Positions 10,257 to 21,382 are shown, numbered from the stretch's first letter. The stretch is DNA of 64,000 bases from Vombatus ursinus (GCF_900497805.2 NW_020954608.1:17735004-17799003), one strand, 5' to 3'. Made by a program: numbers and translations. The notes: generated by a model from the sequence alone, not told the origin.

Positions 10257-11230
10257 AGATCTTTGGCATGAAACCTGTTAATTGAATACAAATATTATAT
10301 GCTTTTGGACTCTGCCTACCCCACATTCAAAATCAACTTTCGACTCTTTGATGGAATTTGATTCCGTTAAAAAAAAAGGAATGCTATAAATTTGTGTATT
10401 GGGTTAGAAATCATTTTCCATCACAAAGAAAGCATTTTAAATGGATTTGTCATAGTATTTTCTCTAATCAATATCATTTTCTCTTAATATTAAGGACATT
10501 TGAAATATTCACACCATATATAAAATTATATGAGTTTACAGCTTATTTGGAGGTTAATTATATGATAATATAAAGTTAAGTATGTGTTGGGGGGGTGGAA
10601 GGTCAACAGCACTATTGTGCTCTGTTCCAGAAAAAAAAAGCATGCCATCATACATTCAACATTAAAGCTACTTGTCTAATACTGTGTTCTGAGCTGGAGT
10701 TGCTGTTATTTAAGTATTTTAAAAGTGATAAATGTATTTTAGTAGTGGTATATTATGATTAGACTGAAAATAAATATTTGTATCAAATAAACTTCAGAGA
10801 AGAGGATGATAAAGGTAAAGGGTAGATTCAAATAAAGCAATACAATAATCCCCTCCCTGAGCACCTAATATATAAAATTGCACATATCAGATTCTTAATA
10901 AATTCATATCAACTGAATATTTAGAATGGCTGAAGGACTACAATTGGCCACTAGATGACACTGTTATGTGAAAAATACTTTAGTAATGTACGTAATCATG
11001 CCTTAATTCTTTTGTTTTGTAAAACATGGCCTGTCTTGTGTCATTTCCTTAAAGTGAGCATGTTTTTATTATGGTAATAGTCAAACTATACACAAAAATA
11101 AGAATAACATAAGAAAAGTTATAAAACACAAAACAAATAATGTTATTATGTGAAAATCAGAAAGATGTTTAAATAAAGTTGTGATGACATTCCCATTTAA
11201 TTTGCATCTTTAATACCTAATTACAAAACA
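10253..11230. other. Unassigned sequence
   Basis: AT-rich. 10850-10920 faintly resembles an L2 3' end ('gagcacctaatatataaaat ... ttcttaataaattcatatca'). Otherwise nothing recognised. Confidence 0.35.
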
Positions 11231-11231
11231 C

Positions 11232-11312
11232 TATAGTATTTTAAAGGCAATGTAGTATAGAGACAAGGGAACTGAACTTGGAGTCAGTATAAACCCAGTG
11301 CTCAAATAGGCT
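11232..11312 (+). mobile_element. MIR, 5' part (split copy)
   Basis: 'gcaatgtagtatagagacaa' then 'gaacttggagtcagtataaa' match a MIR head. The rest of the MIR continues at 11599 after a CR1/L3 block. Confidence 0.5.
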
Positions 11313-11598
11313 TTTTCTGTTACATTCTTGTGGGAAGAACTAGGAGCAATGGATAGAAGGTACAGAGGTATGTATAGGTATGATGTAAGAAGGAGGGGAA
11401 AAAAATTCCTAACAATTAGAACTATCAAAAGTGAAATGAGCTGCCTCAAAAAATAAGGAATTCCCCATCACTGGAGGTCTTTAAGCAAAGTTTGGATGGC
11501 CATTTGTTGGATATTTGAAGAAGAAATTCTTTTTAAGGAATGTTCTAGACTCCACAGTTACTGAGGTCCTTTCCTACTACAAAATTCTCTGATCTTGG
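11313..11598 (+). mobile_element. CR1/L3 LINE 3' UTR fragment
   Basis: 'cctaacaattagaactatca', 'aaagtgaaatgagctgcctc', 'ccccatcactggaggtcttt', 'aagcaaagtttggatggcca', 'tgttctagactccacagt' and 'gaggtcctttcctactacaa' follow the CR1/L3 3' UTR order also known from bird CR1 (inspection of remembered consensus). It ends at 'attctctgatcttggg' and interrupts a MIR. Confidence 0.7.
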
Positions 11599-11695
11599 GA
11601 AATCCTTGCTCTGACATTTACTATGTTACCACAGGCAAGACACTAATCTGCCCTGTCTCAGGTTCTTGAGGATCAAATGAAAATTTATTTTTAGT
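11599..11695 (+). mobile_element. MIR, 3' part (split copy)
   Basis: 'aaatccttgctctgacattt', 'actatgttaccacaggcaag' and 'caggttcttgaggatcaaat' continue the MIR begun at 11232, so the CR1/L3 block separates two halves of one SINE. Confidence 0.5.
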
Positions 11696-11709
11696 TATTA
11701 TTGGTTGAT

Positions 11710-11870
11710 GTGAGGGATATAGTAGTAAATAAGATACCTCCTCCACCATCAAAGTCATCAACTAGTTATGTAGGTAAGACATACAAATACAGAAAGCTGA
11801 ACATGATAAGTGTTATAGAAAAGGATCAAACAAAATTCTAGGAGAGGTCAAAGGAAAAGCTCACTTCCAT
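11710..11870 (-). mobile_element. Possible L2 fragment, minus
   Basis: 'gatacctcctccaccatcaa', 'gtaggtaagacatacaaata' and 'aagtgttatagaaaaggatc' weakly follow the reversed L2 3' region ('gtccctgccctcaag ... gacaa'). Heavily diverged. Confidence 0.3.
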
Positions 11871-12719
11871 CCACATTGAGATTTCAGATCTTTTAGTAAT
11901 AGACAGTTAAAACAGGTTTGGTTAGGTGATGATACAAGATGACTACATTGGGTCATGTCTTCACAAGCCAGGCATTTCTGAACAGTATACTATTCTTAAA
12001 ACACCAATTACATACTCTCTTTCCTCCTCCCTCATACTATTTCAACAGGAAATAAAGGAAAATATAAGCTATAAGACATCATCAAAATCCACTTAATTGC
12101 CAAACAGGAAGCTTCTGCTTGGCAACTTCTCACAAAAATAGCAGTAGGCCCAATGTTGCTATGATACTGTTGGATGGACATAAGACCCCTCCATGAATGT
12201 ATTGGTGTTGACTTTCTGTTGGTGGTAGTGGTAGTGATATTGTTAATGATAAAGTTTACCTATATATTTGACTGCAAATATTACTGTCCAACACCATTCC
12301 CCAGGCCATAACTTGGGGAACTCTTTGAACTTCCTGGGATCATTATAAAAGATTTAGTTTGTTCTTAAGAAAATACTTAGTTAAGAAAGGTCCTAGGCCT
12401 TGAGCTACTACTTGAGATCTGTTCCTCTGAATTTTTCACATGTCTGAAACTGAAGACCATTCTATATAGTAAATTCATTCACGGCAAAGTAGTTGAAGAC
12501 AGAAGTTGAAATCTCTCAAAAACCTTCTGTCTATATCTGAAAACTCAAAATGTTCTTAAAGATTCCCCAAAGCTCTCTTGATATGACTGACCCAAACACA
12601 ATGAGTAGGTTTGTGGTAGGCTCATCCTTATATTAGAATAAAAAAGGAATCGGTGTAGTATTTAATAAGATACACAGATGTCCATATCCATTGTAGAGGC
12701 ATAAATGTTTTATATCAAG
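11871..12719. other. Unassigned sequence
   Basis: No coding frame or repeat family recognised over about 850 bp. Confidence 0.4.
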
Positions 12720-12930
12720 TATTTTAAAAAAAATGAGAAGAGAAGGAAATCTAGGAGTCATGGACAAGCAGGATAACTTTGAAAGTTATATGTTAAATTT
12801 ATTATAACCTGAAAAGAAAAGCAAATTGTAAATTCACAGATTGACATATAATAATTTTCTACTCCATAACATGTATCAAAATGCTCATTTTATTTGGTGT
12901 TTGTTAAACTCAGAACTTTTTAAATGTAGA
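12720..12930. repeat. Unclassified repeat family 2, copy A
   Basis: Shares ordered blocks with 40000-40170 in the same orientation: 'tgttaaatttattata' (there 'tgttgaatttattata'), 'tgtatcaaaatgctc' (there 'tgtatatgaaaatgctc') and 'ttggtgtttgttaaactcag' (there 'ttggtgttaagttcag'). Family and function unknown. Confidence 0.45.
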
Positions 12931-14512
12931 AATATTTTATAGGCAAACCAGTTCTCATGTTAATATGATGGTAAGCTGACTGGTTCCAAGTCATTAAGGA
13001 ATATACATCTTTGAATTAGTGTCCTAGTAAAAGTAGGCAATGAATTCATATTGATTCTTCTCCATGCTTTTGTCCTAAAAGATTTACTTAATATTTTTCT
13101 TTCCTTCTTTTTGCCAGGACACCATAATGTACTCTTTCTTCTGCTGTACCCTATTCCCATGTGAATTCCTTGGATTAGGATGGGGTTTGTACATTACATT
13201 AGAGAAAATGCATAGCTTGTTTCATTGTCAACTTAGCATGGGAGGAATCTAGGACTTACAAAAAAGGTGAAAAGTGCAAGTTGTAACTTGCACAAGGAAA
13301 CACTAAGACAGTGCTTAGGAAATATTGGGATCATCCCTTACACCCGGCTACTAGCTTTCCTTCAATGATCCCAATTTAAGTAACAGTCAGTATGGCTACT
13401 AACTCAATCAGGGCCTAATTAAGTGCAGAACAAAATCAAGAGGCAGGGTGGATATGGCAACAGAATATAAAAAGAGAAACTAGCAAAAAAGCAGAGGACA
13501 GAGGAAATGATGAGATTGTTGCCAAGACTCTCCTATAATCCTCACCAGAACAAGATTGCCCTTCCATCAGCATATGTCTCACACATATTCCAAGAGTTTT
13601 ATGATCTTGGAATCTTTTGAACTTTACAATTATTCATCATGGCATATGCCATCTTGTAAGCAATAGCTCCTAGTGTTCCTCTTTGAAAACAGGAGCTTTC
13701 ACAGGTGTTTATCATACAAGATTACAATTAAACAAAGAGTACTTGGAAAAAATCTTAACTCATAAACAGATATGACACACTACTACATGATTTTTTGTAA
13801 GTGAAATTTAATGCTAATAAAATTCTAACAATGCCTCACACAGTACATTCACAAAGACAAAGGACATACATAAAGTAGAGAGATGGCCTGTGGTTATACT
13901 TTTCCAAGGTAATTGGAACTTGGAGTACATTGGCCAGCATTCCGGAAAACTCTAGCCCCAGAAGTTCCAGCCACACCCAAGATTCTAGAGACCTCAAAAG
14001 GAAACCCTTACCTAGTTTTTTTTTTGCCAAAGTTCTTGTGAACATTCTCTCAATACCTCGAACTGGTAGATCCAATTTGATTAAAGACAGAGTAGACTGA
14101 ATTACTATCAAGCAGTGGAGTATGGCTGAAACTTTGTGTCCTATCTCTACTGTTGCATATTAGGGTTTTGTTGCACGTTAGGGTAGCTGCTATATCTATC
14201 ACATCCTGGTTTGATTACTTTTTTCCGGTTTTCCTAAGATAAGGATTCTGAAAATTCCTGGACCCCTATTCATAGTCAAATGATTGGGGCCACTAACATT
14301 ATTAAATACATTATCTATAAAACAACCTTAGATTAAATCCTATTGTGACTGAAAGTATTTGAGGACTATTTTTAAAAAAAAGTCAAGGTAACAATCTAAT
14401 TAGCTTTCAAGTCCAAAATTGGCTTCTAGTATTGCTTTTTTTCCCTCCACATATTGAAGACAGCCATGGTGGTCAGCAAAACATAGATAACACTTTTCCT
14501 AATTTTAAATAA
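12931..14512. other. Unassigned sequence
   Basis: About 1.6 kb with no recognised family. 'gaatataaaaagagaaacta' at 13465 is a TATA-like string, but no LTR ends or gene structure are visible. Confidence 0.4.
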
Positions 14513-14654
14513 ATTCAGGAAACAATTTGCAATTATGTAACAAAAGCACCAAACTGTTCATACCCTTTGACTCAATGGTACCACTTCTAGGCATAAACAC
14601 CAAGATCAAAGAAGGGTCTTTTACATACCAAAATATTCATAGCAGCACTTTCTA

Positions 14655-14801
14655 TGGGAGGAAGAGGAAGAAGAAGGAGGAGGAGGGAAGAAAGGAAGAA
14701 AGAAAGAAGGAAAAGAAGGGAGGAAGGGAGGAAAGAAGGAAGGAAAGAAGGAAGGAAGGAAGAAAGGAAGAAAGGAAAAAGAGAGAGAAAGAAGCTAAAA
14801 G
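14655..14801. repeat. Purine microsatellite (GAAA/GGAA)n
   Basis: Near-pure A/G tract grown inside the L1 fragment. It produces meaningless open frames on both strands. Confidence 0.9.
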
Positions 14802-15024
14802 TATGTGGTATATGAATGTAATATAATATTGATTATACCATAAGAAATGACTAGTAAGTGGGCTGCAGACATACATAACAAGCCTCATTTGAAGTGATGC
14901 AGAGTGAAACATGCAAGAAAACAATATACACAAAGTCTATAATAGTATAAATAGGAAGAACACTAAAATAATGATAATTAGTGAGCAGTTATAATGATTA
15001 ATCTCAGCCCTGGAGGAGATATTA

Positions 15025-15100
15025 TATCTATATCTATCTATCTATCTGTCTATCTATCTATCTATCTATATATATATATATATAGAGAGAGAGAGATATG
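15025..15100. repeat. (TATC)n(TA)n(GA)n microsatellite
   Basis: 'tctatctatctatctgtcta' repeats followed by TA and GA runs, inside the L1 3' UTR. Confidence 0.9.
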
Positions 15101-15254
15101 AGGAGAAATGTCTTTCCTCCTTTCTGTGGAGAGGTAGGGAACTATGGGTGAAGAAGGTTACATACACTATTAGATGTAGTAGCCATTATGTTGCTTGGTT
15201 TTGCTGAACTTTTTCTCTTATCAAAGGGCTCACCAAATCATATAAATGACTGTG

Positions 15255-15690
15255 ACATACAAATATAACTTTCATGTAGGAAAACAATCAATAACCAGCA
15301 AAATGAATAAATTCAAAACTGCCAAATTATTCTGGAAAATAATTTGGAATTACATAAGAAAAATCATTAACAAATCCTCCTTTATTGACCCAGGTGACTG
15401 CACTACTGAGAATTCTCCAGAGCTGTCAAAGAAAGAAATGCACCATATATAACAAAATACTTATAAAAGCACCTTTTATAGTAGTGAATAACTAGAAGCA
15501 AGTTTGGTGCCCATGATTTTGGTAATGACTAAAAAACCTGTAGTAAAATGAATGTAATAGAATATTGGTAAGTCATAAGAAAGGATGAATATGATAAATT
15601 CAGAGAAATGTAGGAAAGCCTATATGCATTGATGCAGGGTGATAAATGGAACCAAAAGATCAATATATACACATTGACTCCTCTAACAAG
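15255..15690 (+). mobile_element. Second L1 3' fragment, plus
   Basis: 'ccaaattattctggaaaata', 'atttggaattacataagaaa', 'atgaatgtaatagaatattg' and 'gataaatggaaccaaaagat' repeat the same L1 ORF2 3' region as the copy just upstream. This is a second insertion rather than one continuous element. Confidence 0.65.
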
Positions 15691-16785
15691 AACATTCCAT
15701 TGAACATATTCTGAACTGCCCTTCCTGGTTCTGGTCAACAGAGAACTTTGGAGCCTACTTCCAGCCCCATAATATAACATTGAAAGGATTTTGTATGGTA
15801 GGGCAAACTCTAATTAGGCTCATGGCTCTCCTTTATGGCAGTGGTAGGTGGGGCAACTTGCTGCATCAGTTAAAAGAAGAGACAGTTTTCTCTTCTTGGC
15901 TCAACCTCTTGGCTCTGATTCTCCTGAGGGGAAAATAATATACTCTGTCTTTAGACTCTGTATGAGACAGTCAGAAGGATAGATAGGTTGTGCTTCCTCC
16001 ACCCCACCCTCTGCTACTATTCCCATGTGGATCATGAATTGAACTCAGCCAGCTTTATGTTTCCTTTGCCCCTTTGCTGACTAGGTAACTGAGTATCAAG
16101 TTCAAGATGGACACCGCTAGTCTGGGAGGTTGTCAGCTTGTCAGGTTGAGCAGAGGTCCTAGAATCAAAGAGCAGGGTAAGGAGATGAGGCAATGGTGCT
16201 TATGGGTTTATGGCAGGGGAAGATACCATGTAAGAGGGCAACCTTCAACAAAGGACTGCCCAAGTCTGGCTATTGTGAGAGCATTTACATACTAGGAGTT
16301 CTTTGGAAAGCGCTAAGCTGCAGTGACATGTAAAATGCCCCATTAGCAATCCTGCAAACCACTTTGTGTTCTGATGAGGTTTAAAATGATGAATTTACCA
16401 GGAGTAATTATATTATGTTACTGAATTCTGTTTTAAGTTTGTTTTGGTCAAATGTATTCTCTTGTGTATAGGAATAAATTACTTATTACATATTTGATTC
16501 ACATTATCCTTTTTTTTCAATCTTCTCTTTTAGAGAGGAATACTAGACAAAAGCCATCAGTAAAACAACTCCTTAGGATACCAGGATAAGTGTTTTTTGT
16601 TTGTTTTTAATAAGCAGTAAGTTTGAGAATAAGGAATCTAGACCCTCTTCTTTAATAGTCAGGTTCCTCAGAAACTTGATCTTGGTCCAAACTGCAGTTC
16701 TGGGTATTAGAATGGGGGTAAAAGCATTACCCAGCTCCTATGGACCCAGAAGTGGTCCTCAAAATTAGACAGCAATAAACTAAGT
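15691..16785. other. Unassigned sequence
   Basis: About 1.1 kb, somewhat richer in G+C than its surroundings around 15700-16300. No family or exon recognised. Confidence 0.4.
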
Positions 16786-16791
16786 AAAAGG

Positions 16792-16926
16792 GGGGCAGCT
16801 AGATGGCAAGTGGATGGAGAGCACCAGCGCTGGGGTCAGGAGAACCTGAGTTCAAATCTGGCATCAGACATTTACTAGATGTGTGACCCTGGGTAAGTCA
16901 TTTCATCCTGATGGCCTACCCCGCCA
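16792..16926 (+). mobile_element. CORE-SINE, A-tail type (WSINE-like), plus
   Basis: 'gggggcagctagatggcaag', 'gagcaccagcgctggggtca', 'cctgagttcaaatctggcat' and 'gatgtgtgaccctgggtaag', ending in 'ctaccccgccaaaa' without a BovB-like tail. A TGTA microsatellite follows directly. Confidence 0.85.
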
Positions 16927-16928
16927 AA

Positions 16929-17036
16929 ATGTATGTATGTATGTATGTATGTGAATATATTATATACATTATATATATATATACACACACATACACATAC
17001 ATACACACACATACATATACATGTATATATATAAAT
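16929..17036. repeat. (TGTA)n / (TA)n / (ACAC)n compound microsatellite
   Basis: Starts with tandem TGTA units at 16931 and degrades into TA and ACAC/ACAT tracts, seeded at the SINE tail. Confidence 0.9.
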
Positions 17037-17229
17037 ATGTAAAAAGGAGAATATATATCATCAAGAAAACCTCAGTTCACACCCTGCCATTGACATATGA
17101 GCAATCACTGAACCTCTTAGTACCACCTCTAATAGTACAGAGAAGTCCCTCATATCCATAAGTCCAAGGAATTTCCTATGCTAATGAACTCACAAGTCCA
17201 GGCTGAAAACAAACGAAAGTAAATGAAAT

Positions 17230-17500
17230 TGACATTATAAGATATCCAAATCTGACGAATAGCAACGCCTAATCTAGGCCCAAGAGAACACAACTTCATG
17301 AAACACAGTTTCCTCTTTCAGTAGAGAGGTGAGATACTATGGATATGGAAAATTATTTATCCTTTGATGTGGTCTTTGTATCTAACTTGTTTATTGGCTT
17401 TTTGGGGTGACAGGGTGGGGGTTGGTTTTGCTGAACTATTTTTTGGTGTTAAAAAGGAGGGTTCATTGTGTGTTTGGGGAGGTTATAACAGGAAATGACT
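17230..17500 (+). mobile_element. L1 3' UTR fragment, plus
   Basis: 'agtagagaggtgagatacta', 'tcctttgatgtggtctttgt' and 'ggttggttttgctgaactat' parallel the L1 3' UTR seen at 15110-15225. Confidence 0.6.
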
Positions 17501-17811
17501 AAAATGTAAGCAAAAGTCATATACACAACTTAAAAATGAATTAAATTGAGACTTCTTTACTTTCTCTCTATAAGGAGTCATTGCTGCCTCTATAGGTTAA
17601 GTGGCTTAGTTTTTCTTGGCCCATTCTCAACCATTACCACCAGTAACACTGCTAGAACTTTCCAAGTAAGCAAAGATCTGTGCTTGTGCCAGGTGCATCT
17701 CTGTTCTCCTTTCACTGCTGGATCAGTAATACTGAGAGGCATTGTGGAGAAGGATGAAAGGAAAGAAGGGAGGGAGGGAGGAGAAGTGAAGGAAACTTGG
17801 AAAGAAACAAA

Positions 17812-17885
17812 GATTTATTAAGCATTTACTATGTGCCAGGCATTGTGCTAAGTGCTTTACAAATTGTATCTCATTAGCTAACATA
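17812..17885 (-). mobile_element. MIR 3' end, minus
   Basis: 'agatttattaagcatttact', 'atgtgccaggcattgtgcta' and 'agtgctttacaaattgtatc' are the reversed MIR tail. Confidence 0.65.
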
Positions 17886-18003
17886 AAGAGAGGCAACATG
17901 GTAGGTGGAGTTAGAGGACCTATTTAAAATAACAAATCTGCCTCTTACCAGCTACTTGTCTTTAGATTCATTTCATTAGTCTGGATCTTAGTATCCTGGG
18001 GTT
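17886..18003 (+). mobile_element. MIR-like fragment, plus
   Basis: 'agaggcaacatggtaggtgg', 'ctgcctcttaccagctactt' and 'agtctggatcttagtatcct' faintly follow a MIR head and core. Confidence 0.35.
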
Positions 18004-18009
18004 TATACA

Positions 18010-18170
18010 TATATATGTATATATGTATATGTTTCAAAACAACTGGTTTTCTTTATAATCCTACGTATTTTATTTTATTCATTTAAAAGCATTTTTCTGA
18101 GGAGTCCATACACCTTACCATACAGACAAAGGGGGCAATAACAAAAAAAATTAAGAAGACCTGGGTTAGA
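18010..18170. mobile_element. Diverged hAT-Charlie-like element, copy 1
   Basis: 'ggttttctttataatcctac', 'gtattttattttattcattt', 'tctgaggagtccatacacct' and the end 'ttaagaagacctggg' resemble non-autonomous hAT elements that end in 'ggttaagaacccctg'. A related copy lies at 22895. Confidence 0.5.
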
Positions 18171-18620
18171 TGATTCAAAATATTCCTCCTAGATCTCAAT
18201 CCTCTGACTGGGCCTAAAATATCCAGTTATGTGAAACTCTTTGATTATTTGGTATAACAAATAGTGATCTTTATATTTATTCTCATCCTCAGTCAGTGAA
18301 CCAAATTCAGTCTCCTATTAAAAACTAAACTAAATTAATTCTTTTTTAAAAAAAACCTGAAATCAAAAATGGGAACATCAATGGCAAAACAAACCAGTGC
18401 TACAAAGACTCTTCTTACTATGTGGACAATGAATCGTTAAGCAATGTTCAATGTCCTTAGATATGTGACCCCATGATAATCTATTAACAGAAATTGTGGG
18501 CTTCATACAGCCCACCAGTCTTGTATTTTCCGATGGTTGCCAAGGGACTAAACCATAGGTAGAGCCTGTGGTTTTAAATGCTCAGAGAATGGTGGGTTCT
18601 ATTGTTTATTCTCCTAAGGT
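18171..18620. other. Unassigned sequence
   Basis: No repeat family or exon recognised. Confidence 0.4.
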
Positions 18621-18766
18621 TCTCAGTATCCTGTTTCTATTAAAGAAATATTTTAAACCCCCTAGCATGTCCTCTGGCCAGCTCTCAGTTCTGTTCCAAT
18701 TAAAGAAACATTTAAAAAAAAAAGAAAAAAAGAAAGAAACATTTAAACCCCCCTAAAACGTCCTCT
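18621..18766. repeat. Local tandem duplication, two units
   Basis: Unit 1 (18621-18680) reads 'tctcagtatcctgtttctat' then 'aaatattttaaaccccctag' then 'catgtcctctggccag'. Unit 2 (18682-18766) reads 'tctcagttctgttccaatta', an A-rich interruption, 'acatttaaacccccctaaaa' and 'cgtcctct'. The next SINE sits in the second unit. Confidence 0.7.
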
Positions 18767-19023
18767 GGGCAGCTAGGTGGCACAGTGGATAGAGTGCCAG
18801 GCCTGGAATTACAAAAACTCAGCTTCCTGAGTTCAAATCCAGCCTCAAACACTTACTAGCTGTGTGACACTAGACAAGTCACTTAATCCTGTTTGCCTCA
18901 GTTCCTCATCTGTAAAATGAGCTGGAGAAAGAAAGACAAACTCCTCCAGTATCTCTGCTAAGAAAACCTCAAATGGGGCCATGAAAAGTTGTACACAACT
19001 GAAACTGAGCAACAGCAACAGGA
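18767..19023 (+). mobile_element. CORE-SINE with RTE/BovB-like tail (Mar-1 type), plus
   Basis: 'gggcagctaggtggcacagt' head, 'tagctgtgtgacactagaca' core, 'ctccagtatctctgctaaga' and 'aactgaaactgagcaacagc' tail. Flanks 'aaacgtcctct' (18756-18766) and 'aaaagtcctct' (19024-19034) match 10/11, a likely target duplication. Confidence 0.9.
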
Positions 19024-19159
19024 AAAAGTCCTCTAAAAGAAAATCATTTAGGATGACCATATAACGCATGGTTCTACTTTTTGTCTATTTAAAGGGGGTT
19101 CAAATTAAACTGTACATAGAATGGTTGGTGAGGGTGAGGGGAGAAACTATACTTTCTAT

Positions 19160-19585
19160 TTTGTCATCATAGGGAACTCCCCATATGGAAACTCCCTCCA
19201 TTGATGCAGAAGTCTCTAATGTCACTTCCTTTTCCATCCCCTCCCTCTATGACCTGACCCCTTCCTACCTTTCCAGTAACATTTTATTCCCCTCTACCCA
19301 CTCTACAATCCAAGTACACTTGCCCACTTGATGTTCCTCACACATGGCACTCTATCTTTGACTTCTTCAGCTGTATTCATTTTGGACTTCTTTGGCTTTA
19401 CTATGCCCCCACATAGGATACCTTCTCCCACTGACTTTTTAGCTTTCTTTTGTGTGTTGTCTTCCCCCATTCAATTGTAAGTTCCCTGAGGGCAGGAACT
19501 GTCTTATCCCCAGCCCTAAGCAGAGTGCCTGGCACATAGTATTGTGGGTGCTTAATAAATGTTTATTAACTATTGATTATCTACC
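19160..19585 (+). mobile_element. L2 3' end, plus
   Basis: 'ttcctacctttccagtaaca', 'tctacaatccaagtacactt', 'gttccctgagggcaggaact' and 'gagtgcctggcacatagtat ... cttaataaatgtttatt' are the ordered L2 3' blocks. Confidence 0.8.
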
Positions 19586-19599
19586 AACTACTTCTGTTT

Positions 19600-19762
19600 T
19601 TACTGACTATTCCCCATGTTGAGAATGCTTTTCCTCTCCTTCCTGACCTATAACACCTAGTTACCTTTTCTTCTCCCAAGACTCAGCTCAGTTTCGGCAG
19701 GAGGCCTCTTCCTGTCCCTTTCACTTCTGTTCTCTTCTGAAATTACCTAATTTTTGTATTTT

Positions 19763-19798
<36 letters not shown>

Positions 19799-19955
19799 TT
19801 TATTGCCTAGTTCTTTGCGTGTTGTCTCCCCCATTAGATGGTGAGCTCCTTGAGGGCAGGACCTTGTACCTTTCTATTGCCATTACTTAGTACAGTGTCT
19901 AGCACTTGGTAAGCTCTTAATACATTTTTGTTGACTCACTGACCAACTGACTAAC
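19600..19955 (+). mobile_element. Second L2 3' end, plus
   Basis: 'cccaagactcagctcagttt', 'gaggcctcttcctgtccctt', 'gttgtctcccccattagatg', 'gtgagctccttgagggcagg' and 'acagtgtctagcacttggta' give a second L2 terminus directly behind the first. An (AT)n run at 19764-19796 lies inside. Confidence 0.8.
19764..19796. repeat. (AT)n microsatellite
   Basis: Uninterrupted AT run within the L2 3' UTR. Confidence 0.95.
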
Positions 19956-20629
19956 TGTCACAAAAAGATGCCTGAGACACTAAGAGTTTAAGTTCCCTGG
20001 CTAGAATCATAGACCTAACATTCATAAAAGTCAGGACAGCATTGTGACTCTGAGATAACCAGTCTTCTATCAGCTAAGCTAGGTCACTTCATACACAGAA
20101 ATAACATTTGATTATTTAACTATCCATCCCATCCTATTTCAAGGCAAGTTAGTTAAAAAAAAAAAGGATAACACTTATAAACATAAATATCTTAAGTCAA
20201 GCTCATTTAGAAAAATAATACATTCAAGTCTTATGTACCCAAATGGTTCTCAGTAATAAAATACATTTTTTTTTTACTAATTGAGCATATAGTTTAATCA
20301 ATCCTCTCAACTACATTAACACATTCATTAGTAAAGGCACCCCAGATGCTTAACTGTGTACAAAAAGGCACACAAAATGACATGATAGTTCAGAAATTAC
20401 CGGCATTCAAATATTTATGTCAATATACAAATGCAAGCACAAATAAATCAGAAACAATAAATTCAGTCTTGCAGATAGGGAGAACGAATAACTGGCATAG
20501 CCACAAACTTTTTTTTTTAAATCCAGCCACATGGTTGCTAGCGGTTGATTCCATTTCCAGTTCTAAGTCACATACACTTTTGATGAGCCCATCTGCTCTT
20601 GGAAGAAAATTCAATCCATTTAGAGCAAA
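19956..20629. other. Unassigned; would be the 3' UTR of the candidate exon at 20630
   Basis: No repeat recognised. Open frames overlap on both strands at 20346-20633. If the neighbouring minus-strand exon is real, this is its 3' UTR; an ATTAAA on the minus strand (20291-20296) would be a possible polyadenylation signal. Confidence 0.3.
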
Positions 20630-20689
20630 TTAATCAATTTCTGTAATGGTGTCCTGCTCTTCAGATGAACTATTTTGTGGTGCTTTCTG
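20630..20689 (-). CDS. Candidate 3' terminal coding exon, unidentified gene
   Basis: Read on the minus strand, a pyrimidine-rich stretch (20702-20730) leads to a TAG at 20692-20690 that could end an intron. The next 19 codons read QKAPQNSSSEEQDTITEID and stop at 20632-20630. The hydrophilic, acidic-serine composition is typical of many protein C-termini, and no repeat family is visible here. Against it: 19 codons is short enough to occur by chance, I recognise no protein, and no upstream exon is apparent in the window. Treat it as a hypothesis. Confidence 0.15.
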   Translation of the reverse strand, partial: QKAPQNSSSEEQDTITEID

Positions 20690-20699
20690 CTAAGCTATC

Positions 20700-21225
20700 C
20701 ATTTGGATAAAAGAATAAAAAGCAAAACTGCATTAATCTGAGGATTTGTTCCCTGCATTCTTGAATTTTCTACATAGTAATTTATCTCTGAATGGATTTC
20801 CATTCTGAAGATGATATCACAAAATCCAGTTCAAGACTGCTATCAGAAAATCCAAAGCATATGGCACTGTTGGGAGTAAACCTGTCCATATTCAGAAGTG
20901 TACATTAAAATCATCATATAAAAATGTTTAACTAAAGAACTGGAAGGAGAAATAGAAGAACTTAAATAAAGTATGAATTATTTAAAGAAAATTAGCAAGG
21001 CCATGTCAGGAAATTTAGTATATCCATTTACTGTCAAATTGAAGGTTGGAAGAGAAGAGCAGACAGAGTTAAATGGGTCTGGACATTTCATTCAGCATTT
21101 AAATTATTGACATGAAACAATCCTTTCTAGTGTGTTGCATTCTAAGATGAGTTGTTACAGGGTTTATATTAGACTCATTACCTTTCTAAATAAAATTACA
21201 TTTAAAAAATGTTAGTATATACGTA
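20700..21225. other. Unassigned sequence
   Basis: AT-rich, no family recognised. The part next to 20690 has the pyrimidine-rich (minus strand) character noted for the candidate exon. Confidence 0.4.
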
Positions 21226-21382
21226 TGGGCATCTAGGTAGTGCATCGGCTAAAGTGCTGGGCATGGAGTTAGGAAGACTCACTTTCCTGAGTTCAAATCT
21301 AGTCTCAGACTCTTATTAGCTGTATGACCCTGGGCAAGTCACTTAACCCCAATTGCCTAGAAAAAAGCAAAAAAAAAGCATT
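21226..21382 (+). mobile_element. CORE-SINE, A-tail type (WSINE-like), plus
   Basis: 'gggcatctaggtagtgcatc', 'cctgagttcaaatctagtct', 'tagctgtatgaccctgggca' and 'acttaaccccaattgcctag', followed by an interrupted A tail. Confidence 0.85.

Larger units (their letters stand above)
14515..15250 (+). mobile_element. L1 3' fragment (ORF2 end plus 3' UTR), plus
   Basis: 'aaactgttcatacccttt', 'accacttctaggcataaaca' and 'caaaatattcatagcagcac' match the L1 ORF2 3' end. 'tatgaatgtaatataatatt' and 'taagaaatgactagtaagtg' continue it. 'ttggttttgctgaacttttt' near 15200 is the marsupial L1 3' UTR. Two microsatellites have expanded inside it. Confidence 0.75.

Noticed and set aside
14527-14933. Lysine/glutamate-rich plus-strand frame and serine/phenylalanine-rich minus-strand frame
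   Set aside because: Both are produced by the purine microsatellite at 14655-14801 inside an L1 3' fragment.
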